Assembly: GCF_011397635.1 (NCBI RefSeq)
Contig: NC_064773.1
Coordinates: 30,637,449-30,701,448 of the forward strand
From: Epinephelus fuscoguttatus
Lineage: Eukaryota > Chordata > Actinopteri > Perciformes > Serranidae
Length of the DNA: 64,000 nucleotides
Direction: 5' to 3'
Under the pieces are notes generated by a model. The model had not been told where the DNA came from. It was given only the letters and a program-made list of their open reading frames with translations, and searched no databases. A program made the position numbers and the translations under genes. Positions 10,321 through 53,482 of this stretch are shown here, in pieces; the stretch's first letter is position 1; the number at the start of each line of letters is the position of its first letter.

Positions 10321-13175
10321 CAAACCATTTTTGCTGAAGAGCTCAGTAATCTAAGTAGTTAAAGTAATCTTATCTTATATATTTCTTATATATATTTTGA
10401 CTGTAGTCTTTTGATTGCTTTCGGATCAGAGTGATCTCTCTCAATGAGGGGCTCCGCTGCTGATTCAACATCCTGAATCGTCAGGAGAGCTGCCGACAAG
10501 GACCAACGGTGCAGGACACACCACAAAAACTAGAGCGACACATGCTCACCAACAGCCCGATACTGAACAACAGCTGACAGTTGGTCTGGGGTGCAGAGCC
10601 CTAGCCAAAATGTTTCTCCAAAACCTGTAAGTACTGTACGGGTTCTCTGTTTCACATATGCCTCTGTGGTAGAAAAGCACTTCTCTACAATGATTGCATG
10701 CTTGCTGCAGTAGGAGCAGTTTTATAGTGAAGGATGCGTTGAACAAATACAAAGAGAAGCCACAGGTTCTTTTGGTCAAGGTGAACATTGTGATCACAGC
10801 CAAGATTTCTTTCAATCTCAAGATTTGTTGAAGACTCAAGAAACAGAGTTTAAGTTGTGAACTCATCAGGGTCCTTGCATGGACGGACTTGATTAAGACT
10901 TGTTGATAAGGAGTTGGTCAGTTTGCCCCAAAAACTATAGTCACAGTGATACTCATCACAAAGAGAAATCATTTGAATTTCAATATATGAATGTACATGC
11001 AGAAACATATGTGACACATATTTTTCATGTATTTCTGTGTGTGACCGTGACAAGCTGTCAGTGTGACCTCACTGTGGCCCAAAGCCAGGAGTCACTGGAC
11101 AACACATGTGACTGTATTTTGTCCAAAACTTTCCACCACATCCTTCCTGGTGCCAGGGCTTCATCAAGGAATCTGTTTGCCTTCAAGCCTTTTAAACGTT
11201 TATATAACAACAGAAGAGAAATGCTTACACAATGAATGATGAAACAGACTCCAAACTGTGCCACAGCTAAAAAATCCATCTGATTTACCCCAATCTCCAT
11301 CAAGTCCTCTCAGAATCAACAACTGGGTTTCACTGACCATAACACGTCAATGTAAAGTGGTGAAACCTCAGCATGCTTTAAGTTGCTCATCAGCTTCACA
11401 CCCACAGTAAAATTTTCTGCTTCACCACATCCTCTCTAAAACCTGCGACTCTAACTGAACTAGAACAAGACATGCAGTTTGTGTCGTGCATTTGGTTCTG
11501 GTTTGTTTGTCGCTGGTTAGAGCAGCCCTAAACATCTGGAGCTGATTAGCCTCTGATACTGAGCTGCCTACACGCTGTCTCTGGCCTGCACTCAAACAAT
11601 TGGTTATCCACTCAAGGCTCTCCAAAATGCAATGCACTGAACTAATGTGATTTTTTTTTCCAATCTCAATGCATTCATAGCCACATTGCCAGTGCTTTTG
11701 TAGAACTACACCACCAGATATGAACTCTCACATGATTTAATGTATCTTCTATTCTTCATTTTTGTGAATTTGTCAGATAAATGATGCTAAATATCAGTAT
11801 AGACGGCTCTCTCTCTCTGTCTCATTATTTTCCTTAAATGGTTTCTTAAATACATCACTGAGGACTTAGGCCACATTAATACTTTGTGATTAAGCAGCAA
11901 CAAGCTACAAAAGTTTCTAAAAGTTTGCATGCAACTGTGCATGTGTCACTGTGTAACTGTGTGTGTGGATGGGGGTTGGGGGTCCAAACCAAACCACTTA
12001 AGTCATCACGCTGCAAAAAATTCCTAACCTGGATAGAGCAGTTAAGCTTTTAAGGACTAAAATTAACACACAACAGAAAAGATCTGAAACATTTCATTGA
12101 TCTGCAATAGAGTTCAATTGTTTTGAGGAGCTTTCTAAGGAATAAATATTAGAAACAAGCTTAAAGGAGACAAATTACTTCCCCTAGGAAGTGCAGTATC
12201 AAACAACAACAGCCACAACAACAAACAAACAAACAAAACCCAGAACCCTAATTCCAGATAAGTATTGAACTGCATTGACACAAGGGTAAAACTGCGTCAT
12301 GCATTATGCATTTACAGATTTTCCAATTACTATTATATCAAAAAGTTGCATCCAGACATTTTTTTTAAAGTTAAATATTTTTTTCAGTGTAGCAGGACAA
12401 AAAGTTCTCATGTCTAACTAATACAACAGCGCTGCAGAAATAACACAAATAACACTAATATATACAAAAACACAGCATATTTCACAAAATACAATAGATT
12501 TATATGTTCAAACCCGCATTCAGTAAAGCATGCACTTTAGAGGACAGAGATAAATGAAGGAGGTGTGTCCCTTTTGGTCTGATCTGAAAGTTATCAGCCA
12601 TGCAGTACAAATTAAAGCACGTGTAAAATGTCAGTAAAGAACTTACCAGAAAAAAAGGGTGTTGATTCCGACCATTCTCATTCCTGTTGTTCATGGTCCA
12701 TGTTGTAAAACCTCTGAGGAGTGAGACTCACCCTCACCAACAATCCCACTTTTCTCCTCTCCCACCTTTTTTTTTCTCCGTCTTCCCTCCAGATGTGACT
12801 CATCTTGTTCACCAGCGCTCTGGTTCCTCGCTGTCATCTAACCACACGCTGAATCAGCTCTCCTTATTTCATGGAATTATAGGAGTGATACTGAACATTA
12901 ATTTCTGCCGTGAGCGAGTGGTTGGTATATTTTTTTTAGTAACGGCTGTAAGCTTGTTTCTTTAGGGACAATGTGAAAAAAAACTACAGTTAAGCTATTG
13001 AAAATTACATTGACACCACTCTATTTTAACCAGTGGGCTGTGACATATATTTAAAGTGAGTTTTATAATGCTAGCACAGGTCAAACATCTCATAAATTCA
13101 TATCCTGGAGGAAATAACTGATTTTAAAACAGTTGGTGAGTGCTTTGGCGAGCAAAATCGCACGTCGCCACAACA
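10321..13175. other. Intergenic, no gene recognised
   Basis: This lies between the divergent genes glt8d2 (minus) and ankrd16 (plus). Short open frames occur on both strands but none shows a family pattern or plausible splice context. A small (CAAA)n-like run lies near 12215-12238 and a pyrimidine-rich tract near 12745-12790. Upstream non-coding exons of glt8d2 could lie here but cannot be identified. Confidence 0.4.
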
Positions 13176-13195
13176 ACTACATTTCCCATAATCGC
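13176..13195 (+). promoter_or_regulatory. ZNF143/THAP11-like promoter motif of ankrd16
   Basis: The word ACTACATTTCCCATAATCGC closely matches the ACTACAANTCCCAGNATGC type site bound by ZNF143/THAP11 in TATA-less vertebrate promoters. It lies about 410 bp upstream of the ankrd16 start codon. Similar words occur upstream of both asb13 genes, which supports a promoter role. Confidence 0.55.
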
Positions 13196-13605
13196 TAGGG
13201 GCTAGCTCTGCTGGAAAGGACGACTAAAACATATCCCTTCCTCAACACTTAAATACTTCGCGTTTGTTAGGCCTGTGGATGTTGGTGTCTAAATTATTTG
13301 TTGGTTATTAATGATGTTTAAATTATTTGAAACAATTATCAAATCTTCCGCTTACTCATTTTTAACACAGTTTTTTACCCTAGAGTGTGTATTTGAATAA
13401 TACTAACGTAAGCTTGTTTGACCATTTACAGTAATGCTGTATGTATGGAAACATAGTCACAGTGTAAGGTCATGGCTGGCCATCTTATTTTTGCTGCTCG
13501 GTGAAAACAACCTAGTAAACACTTTTCTCCAGCTCTGCTTTACTATTTACTGTCATTTTGAGAGTTAAGGTAACGTCCTGCAGCAGCTTCTGACCTCCAC
13601 CCAGC

Positions 13606-22703
<9,098 letters not shown>

Positions 22704-22818
22704 ACATTACCATAGTGATACAGAACACAGATTTGTCTGTAGCATTAATTTAAGTAAAGGAAGGAACCTAAAACATTTAATGTGGTTAAAGCCACTCAGT
22801 TAAGGGTTTGAAGATTGC

Positions 22819-22824
22819 AATAAA
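22819..22824 (+). terminator. ankrd16 polyadenylation signal
   Basis: AATAAA lies 116 bp after the ankrd16 stop codon and is the first such hexamer in the sense direction. Confidence 0.6.
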
Positions 22825-22985
22825 TCTACTTCACTGTGTTGTGTAGTGTATTCTTGAGTAACAGAATGTTGGGACTTCAGCAATATGAGTTGAATTGCTT
22901 TTAAAGTCTGTTATATTTACATCAGACCTGATTTTAGCAGTGTTTGTGCTAAAATGCCAGCCACTGTGCTGCATGGGGATAAGTA

Positions 22986-24613
22986 CAGTACAGGCCAAAA
23001 GTTTGGACACACCTTCTCATTCAATGCGTTTTCTTTATTTTTATGACTATTTACATTGTAGATTCTCACTGAAGGCATCAAAACTATGAATGAACACATG
23101 TGGAGTTATGTACTTAACAAAAAACGGTGAAATAACTGAAAACATGTTTTATATTCTAGTTTCTTCAAAATAGCCACCCTTTGCTCTGATTACTGCTTTG
23201 CACACTCTTGGCATTCTCTCCATGAGCTTCAAGAGGTAGTCACCTGAAATGGTTTTCCAACAGTCTTGAAGGAGTTCCCAGAGGTGTTTAGCACTTGTTG
23301 GCCCCTTTGCCTTCACTCTGCGGTCCAGCTCACCCCAAACCATCTCGATTGGGTTCAGGTCCGGTGACTGTGGAGGCCAGGTCATCTGCCGCAGCACTCC
23401 ATCACTCTCCTTCTTGGTCAAATAGCCCTTACACAGCCTGGAGGTGTGTTTGGGGTCATTGTCCTGTTGAAAAATAAATGATCGTCCAACTAAACGCAAA
23501 CCGGATGGGATGGCATGTCGCTGCAGGATGCTGTGGTAGCCATGCTGGTTCAGTGTGCCTTCAATTTTGAATAAATCCCCAAGAGTGTCACCAGCAAAAC
23601 ACCCCCACACCATCACACCTCCTCCTCCATGCTTCACAGTGGGAACCAGGCATGTGGAATCCATCCGTTCACCTTTTCTGCGTCTCACAAAGACACGGCG
23701 GTTGGAACCAAAGATCTCAAATTTGGACTCATCAGACCAAAGCACAGATTTCCACTGGTCTAATGTCCATTCCTTGTGTTTCTTGGCCCAAACAAATCTC
23801 TTCTGCTTGTTGCCTCTCCTTAGCAGTGGTTTCCTAGCAGCTATTTGACCATGAGGCCTGATTCGCGCAGTCTCCTCTTAACAGTTGTTCTAGAGATGGG
23901 TCTGCTGCTAGAACTCTGTGTGGCATTCATCTGGTCTCTGATCTGAGCTGCTGTTAACTTGCGATTTCTGAGGCTGGTGACTCGGATGAACTTATCCTCA
24001 GAAGCAGAGGTGACTCTTGGTCTTCCTTTCCTGGGTCGGTCCTCATGTGTGCCAGTTTCGTTGTAGCGCTTGATGGTTTTTGCGACTCCACTTGGGGACA
24101 CATTTAAAGTTTTTGCAATTTTCCAGACTGACTGACCTTCATTTCTTAAAGTAATGATGGCCACTTGTTTTTCTTTAGTTAGCTGATTGGTTCTTGCCAT
24201 AATATGAATTTTAACAGTTGTCCAATAGGGCTGTCGGCTGTGTATTAACCTGACTTCTGCACAACACAACTGATGGTCCCAACCCCATTGATAAAGCAAG
24301 AAATTCCACTAATTAACCCTGATAAGGCACACCTGTGAAGTGGAAACCATTTCAGGTGACTACCTCTTGAAGCTCATGGAGAGAATGCCAAGAGTGTGCA
24401 AAGCAGTAATCAGAGCAAAGGGTGGCTATTTTGAAGAAACTAGAATATAAAACATGTTTTCAGTTATTTCACCTTTTTTTGTTAAGTACATAACTCCACA
24501 TGTGTTCATTCATAGTTTTGATGCCTTCAGTGAGAATCTACAATGTAAATAGTCATGAAAATAAAGAAAACGCATTGAATGAGAAGGTGTGTCCAAACTT
24601 TTGGCCTGTACTG
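22986..24613. mobile_element. Complete Tc1/mariner transposon
   Basis: The 1628-bp element starts CAGTACAGGCCAAAAGTTTG and ends with the inverted form ...GGCCTGTACTG. It is flanked by the TA target duplication (22984-22985, 24614-24615). The inverted repeats are long (about 270 bp each, about 22986-23260 and 24340-24613) and nearly identical, which suggests a fairly young insertion. The transposase gene on the minus strand carries a frameshift. Confidence 0.95.
23149..24200 (-). pseudogene. Tc1 transposase, single frameshift
   Basis: The ATG at 24200 opens MARTNQLTKEKQVAIITLRN, a helix-turn-helix DNA-binding region (VWKIAKTLNVSPSGVAKTIK), then the GRPR hook (KGRPRVTSASED). After RRLRESGLMVK the frame is lost near 23850-23856, apparently by loss of one base, and resumes in another frame. 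The catalytic part has the DDE residues in WSDESKFEIF, FQQDNDPKHTS and SPDLNPIEMVWGELD (D34E spacing). The stop is at 23149. About 350 codons is full length for the family, so only one lesion separates this copy from an intact reading frame; it is inactive as it stands. Confidence 0.93.
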
Positions 24614-25159
24614 TATGTTATTTGGAGAACAGCAGTGGGGTTTTGACATGACTGGACGTGCTGAAGATAAGCTCACCTACCTGTGTGATTTTATCTGATT
24701 GTATTTTGATATGATCTTGACCCTCTAGCCTACCAGCAGTTGCAGGGCTGTCTGATGCAAAACAAAACCTCAGCTTTAAATAGTTTCTGCATGTAAATAT
24801 GTTTGAAATAACTGTATTGAATGTAGTTTTAAGCTCCTCGATAATGTTAGATGTTCACCATCTTAAAATGTCATGTTGGCTGGCTGTATATCCTGTCCTA
24901 TAAAGACTGACTTGGATGAGTAATACGGAGGCTAACTGCATAACCGTCACTGGGTTTACTTAACAGGTGTGTCAGCCATGAATCTAGTCCACTCTGGCAC
25001 CACAAATAATTAGGAGACTACTTTGCATTACACATCATCACGGTTGCTTTGTTGGTGGAATTCCTCATACGAGATGAATTCTTGCTAAGATAGGCATTTT
25101 AAAATAGGTAAATCTTGATTGAGATCAACCATATAGTCAACATGCAGGGTGGGAGTTAA

Positions 25160-25950
25160 AGGGGTAGTTCAGATTTTTTGAAATGGGTTTGTATGGGGTA
25201 CTTAGTCATAGAATGTATATTACAAACAGTAGATGTCAGTTGTCGTGTCCCCACCTTGGAGAAGCAGGCTGAAATCTCACATGGAAGCTAAGCAATCTAA
25301 TGCTATTGAGGGGTCAGCAACAAAATGTATTTTAGTCACCCAAAAAAAAAGTCTCACCTAAAAAAAATCAGTATTAGTTCAAGTGTATGCTATATTGACA
25401 GTAATTTCACTGTTAAATGTCAGACAGTGATTTCCAACGGGAAAATTAAGGTGTCATATCTCTCTTTAAAGTCAGACTCCACTGAGAAAAACAGTGATTT
25501 AACATTGAACACAGAAGCTGCTGGTCTGCCACTGCCTCAATCAGCTTGTTTGTGCTATTGTGTGACTTTGGCATTTAAAACAGTTAGTTCGGATTCATCA
25601 AACACAATAACGCAAACTAAGTAACTGATTGCAGACCTGTAGTTCACGTTAAGCCAGCTAAAATTACTGTTTTTCTCAACGGAGTCTGGCGGCTTTGACG
25701 AGAGCAGAGATGGGGAACTGAAGCCGTATCCTGTTGGAATGGGCCGTCTGACGGAAAGGTAAAGTAGTGAAAACAGTCTCAATATAGCGTACACTTAAAC
25801 TGATATTGATTTTTTTTTAGGTGGCTAAAATATGTTTTGTTGCTGACCCCCATCCAGAGTAACGCATTGCTTAGCTCCTGTGTTGCATTCCATCCTGCTT
25901 CTCTAAACTGGGGTTGTGCAGACTGACATCTACTATATGTAGGACACTGA
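25160..25950. mobile_element. Inverted-repeat (foldback) element, degraded right end
   Basis: Preceded by TTAA (25156-25159), it starts AGGGGTAGTTCAGATTTTTT. The left arm (about 25220-25420) pairs in inverted orientation with the right arm (about 25745-25935): both contain TAGATGTCAGT, GAGAAGCAGG, GGGGTCAGCAACAAAA and GCTATATTGA in the same order when one is reverse-complemented. The expected right TTAA terminus is not recognisable. No coding capacity. It lies between ankrd16 and gdi2. Confidence 0.65.
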
Positions 25951-26737
25951 TCATACAGCCCATCATATTAAACATACAAGGGACTGTTCATTATTTATGA
26001 GGGATGAGGGGAGGTGCACAAATGGGAGGCATGTCAAATATTTCTTAAGCACTGTGAAAGGACTTGTGTTTTTAATTTGGCTGAAAGGGTGGGATAAACA
26101 ACTTTAAATGGCTGTATTTTGTGTGTTTTTTCACAGCAGATTTTTAAAGAATCCATGCCTTCCAAACCCTTGAAGATTAGGAAGGCATGTTTTCTTTCAT
26201 ATTTACACCATTTATCATAGCCAGAAACACAGATGTTATCATTGGCTTTTCAAATATCTGACAGTCCTTGAACACATCACGTGTGACAAATGCTTCCCTT
26301 ATAAAAACACATATCCAGATATGATCTTAAATTAGGGATAGATTGTCACAATCACATTATTCTACATTTCTCTTCTAAAATTTGGCCAAAACTTGATCTA
26401 ACCAGTATGCAAGACGAGTGAAAAACTGAGGCTTTTTCAACTCTAGAAATTTGTCTTCAACTTTTAACTTTCAAACTTCAAAAGGTAATTTATGGTGAAG
26501 GGAGGGCCATGCATTTTCTGCTACTCACACAGGTAGGCTCAAGGAAAAATATTTGAAGAAAACAAAGTCACATCTCAGCCATCCCCCTCCTCTGACAAGT
26601 AAAGAACAATCCCTAATAAGCTATGGCGAGAATTTAATGTTCCTTTAGTGAAGACAGTGTCTTTTCCCTCGGGTATTTTTGAAGTTTTCAAACAGACATT
26701 TTTGCGCCACTTCTCATAAGTGATTGACAGTCGCGAA

Positions 26738-26777
26738 GCCCCACCCCCAAGCCGTGAGGCTCCGCCCCCGAGGCGCC
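26738..26777 (+). promoter_or_regulatory. GC-box promoter region of gdi2
   Basis: About 100-140 bp upstream of the gdi2 start codon is a GC-rich stretch with CCCCACCCCC and CTCCGCCCCC, matching Sp1/KLF-type sites. No TATA box is evident nearby. This fits a housekeeping promoter, as expected for a widely expressed trafficking gene (inference). Confidence 0.45.
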
Positions 26778-26874
26778 TGACTCTGAACCGCAACCCCTTC
26801 TCATTTCCAGCCCTGCGGATCTCCATTTTCTTCTTCACCGATATTCAGGAGCAGAGGAATAAAGACTTAGAAAA

Positions 26875-50046
<23,172 letters not shown>

Positions 50047-51543
50047 ACCCGATGCGTCTGCAACACTCCTGATTATCAAAGACAACGCTGCCGACAACTT
50101 AAATCTTACAACAAAAAAAAAATAGAAAACCCACAGAAACATGTACACACTTACGGGCTCCCTGATGATCCAAGTATATGGTTGGCCCATTAAGGAAGTT
50201 AATGATATATAGAGAGATATGATATGATATAGTATTGTTGGGTAGGGTTCTGGGACGGAGCTATGCTTTTTTTCAAATCACATTCAGGCGGATGTTGCAC
50301 TAAACACTGGTTATGCCTAATATACAGTAATAACCCTACATTCTTCTGCTTCATCATGTTTAGATGATGCATAGTCCAAAGATGCCAAATCAAATGATAA
50401 TTAATAATCAACAGTTATCTTTCAGAGTGGATATAAGTGTGTGTGGGGGGGCTGACCATTGTTTCTGTTATTGTATAAAAGGGGGTTGGAAGATAAATAA
50501 TACCTGTACATCACCTATTGGTCTCAAGTATTTTTTTAATGTCAGTGTGAGAGAGAGGTGGCTTGGCTTTGTGCTTCTTAATTAAATCATTTGAGTAGCA
50601 GTGTTCCTCCAAGGGTGTGGCGAGCACACTCGGGTCCAGCAACAGCAGACAGCCATGTGACATGGCACCTCAGCCACCAGCTTATATTGTCAGCCAGTAA
50701 AGCGGGTCAGTGATGTTTTTGTGTCTGTTTAGCCTCAGCCAGACACACACTATAAGCCAAGCCACAATGGCGCCTGAAGTCCAGCATAAATACCCAAACC
50801 CGTTTTCAACAGCTTGCGTTATCATAACACATCAGAGGTTTATTAGTTACTGTATCATGCAAAGTGATGGAAGACCTGAGCATTGACAGCACATTAATGG
50901 GAACTGTGGTTGACTGTATTCGCTTAAGAAGGACCAAATGTGTACTGCAGCAGTATTGAACTGATGAGAGCCTTGTGATATCGTTTATCTTAAACAACCT
51001 TTAAAAAAACCCATCTTGGGCTCAAATGATTTCTGTACTGCAAAGTAAAAACAATTTTGTCAAAAACCAAAGCTGTGTTGATCACTTTATTTTTTTTTCT
51101 CATATTACAGATAATGTCTGTGTGGAAAATGGTGAATGTGTGCAACAGAACTGAAATACCCTCCAGCTTTTTACTGATGGTGGAGCTAGAGATAAACCAT
51201 CCCTGAACTGTAGACTGACTTTTTGACAATTGTATGATCTCAGGTCAGTGCAGCCCACAGCATAGCAATCAGCACATTCAGAATAGTTGCATCCAGGGTT
51301 TGCATTAGCTGGCATATGGCTGGAATATAATGAGCCAACTGGCCATCAAAATAAAAGTTGAACGTGAACCCTAGTTGCATCATGACATCCAAATTTTTAT
51401 CTTCAGGGGAGTTGCGGGATGGTTTTAACAATTATTATTGTATCTCTGGGTTTTTAATTTACAATTCATAACACAAATGGCAACATTAATTTTGCAGTTT
51501 GAAATTTCTAACTTCCTTGTTATGAAAACATTGACACTTTTTA

Positions 51544-51549
51544 AATAAA
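51544..51549 (+). terminator. Candidate gdi2 polyadenylation signal
   Basis: AATAAA about 1.5 kb after the gdi2 stop. Long 3' untranslated regions are usual for GDI genes. An earlier ATTAAA near 50580 is an alternative, so this assignment is tentative. Confidence 0.35.
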
Positions 51550-51819
51550 TCAGTGCAGAGATGATAAGTGTGTGTGGGAATTCACTTTATTCTTTGGATG
51601 TGGATCTTCGGGATGATTAATTCCCTTCACCATGGTGGAGACAAAGCATGTGGTTTGCATGTTGCTTTCTGCTCAGTTTGCGATTTCTTCCATCATCTAG
51701 AAAAGGTAAACTGTTCAAGGTGGAAAAACTTACAGTCTGATTAAATCCAGTCAGTAACTCAGGAAATGTGCTTTATGTATTTAAATATGATCTGTGATGT
51801 AACCTCTCAATAGAATATT

Positions 51820-52500
51820 TTTTCCAAACTATCTTTATTGATTTTAGCAACAAAAAATAAAGATATACAAACATTCCGGTATGAGTATATATGTATGCAC
51901 AGATACTCAAAAAACTGGACACTTGAGCAAACTCTTGGTGTTACAGCAACACATGTAATCCACCCCTAACCCCGACCTCAAAGTGGAAAAATAAAATAAA
52001 TTTAAACCTACAGGTTTAGTATTGTGTCAGAGTGATACACTTCAGTTAAAGTAAATATTAATGTTCAAATGTTGACAATAATTTAAAAAATCCTTGAGAG
52101 ATTTCATCATCCCAGAGGTTAATCTATAGCAGGTAACAATGCTTCCATCATGTGGGCATGTCTGTCCTCCCTAAATAACACAACGCATAACGTAAAGGGG
52201 CTCCAGATGTTTTGAAAGAGTGATTGATAATCCAGATGGCATATGGAATTTTGTCCAAGGGCAGAGTTGAAGATAATTCAGAAATCCATTTACCCATACT
52301 CGACCTACCGACCTTTTTTCATTAAAGAATGATAACTCTTTTAGCAAATAATAGACCCATTTAATGTGATTATCTGGATATAAGCCTAGTATAAAAAGCT
52401 TTAAGGTCAAGAGGTATTTGTATGGATAAAATATCCCTGGATGTCTCTCTTACTGCTTCCCACATCTTTTTGTTACCTGAGTACACTGCCAAAAACAGTG
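51820..52500 (-). pseudogene. 3' end of an L1-like retrotransposon ORF2, decayed
   Basis: On the minus strand, frames around 52410-52170 read LKLFILGLYPDNHIKWVYYL and, after frameshifts, KWISELSSTLPLDKIPYAIW. The pattern (C/F)xLGL...W(I/V)...LPL(D/E)KI.Y is that of the extreme C-terminus of fish L1-type ORF2 proteins as I recall them. Stops and frameshifts are frequent. No reverse transcriptase core is present. It lies in the gdi2-asb13 interval. Confidence 0.5.
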
Positions 52501-53372
52501 AAAACATGTACCCTTTTCTGCAATATAGCCTACATAAATCAGGTATGGCACTGTTGTATTTATTTAGCTATTTGTGATTGTGCTTTGGTGTGTGTCCTCT
52601 CTCAATCCTTAATGGTGACGCACTCATGTATGTCTTTCCTCATGCCTTTAGTCTCTTTACAGATGAAGGACTGGAGATTATACTGCAGTAGAATAGTTAA
52701 ACTTAAGATGCACAGTCAGCACCATGGACAAAACCTAAAAGGACTTCTTTATTTCTTTATTGTCATTGTACAAACATGCAACTAAATTCAGGTGCACTCA
52801 AGGACTGGGTTCATGTATAAAATAAGTAATAAGCAGTAATAAAAATCAATAAATGCCTCCATTCCCCTTAAATTCTACACAATATTAAATACACTTAATA
52901 TGCTCATTGCCAACCTAAGCAGTTAAAATGGGATTAAAAAAGAGATCATGCAAATTATTTCATGAGCTACTTCGATGAGAACTTTTTAATAATGTGTGGG
53001 AGGTATCGGCTACTTTTGCTATATGCCAGGGGCCAGTCACAGAGGCCCTGCACAGGTCAGTTGTATTATTTTTTTGATATTTTAAATCTTTAATGCATTC
53101 TGGCACATTATTTACATTAACTGAAAAAATGTAGGCCAGATTTGGCCCACAGGCCATGAGTTGAGTTGCACCTTTAATATGGTTTCTATTTTAATTAAAT
53201 GACACATGAAATAATGAAGTCTGATATCGTTATGAAATATTACAGATGTCTTATGCATGACTACATGATATCCTGTGTATTACCACAGAGCTGAATTGTC
53301 CTGGCAACCTAAATTGGGAAGAATGTGTATGAGTAGCAACCGGTAGCAACACAGGGAATCTCACAACTGTAA
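52501..53372. other. Intergenic, no gene recognised
   Basis: Between the L1-like relic and the promoter of the first asb13 gene. AT-rich, with no exon-like segment on either strand. In human the TASOR2 gene lies between GDI2 and ASB13; no trace of it was seen here or in the rest of the 3.4-kb interval. Confidence 0.4.
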
Positions 53373-53391
53373 ACTACGACTCCCACAATGC
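53373..53391 (+). promoter_or_regulatory. ZNF143/THAP11-like motif of the first asb13 gene
   Basis: ACTACGACTCCCACAATGC matches the ACTACAANTCCCAGNATGC type site, 92 bp upstream of the start codon at 53483. The equivalent word occurs upstream of the tandem paralogue at 59076. Confidence 0.6.
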
Positions 53392-53482
53392 TCTGCTGCC
53401 TCTTCATTCGACACTTGCAGCGTAAGCTTTTCATGTCTTCTTCCTCCGCTGCCGCCTGGTCAGAGAGTTTCACCGGTAAAAC

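Noticed and set aside
26575-26838. Minus-strand open frame with repeated GGGASRL at the gdi2 promoter
   Set aside because: GC-rich promoter sequence with a short internal duplication; overlaps the gdi2 5' untranslated region on the opposite strand.
50047-53372. Looked for a TASOR2 (FAM208B) gene as in the human order between GDI2 and ASB13
   Set aside because: The interval is only 3.4 kb and contains no matching exon.
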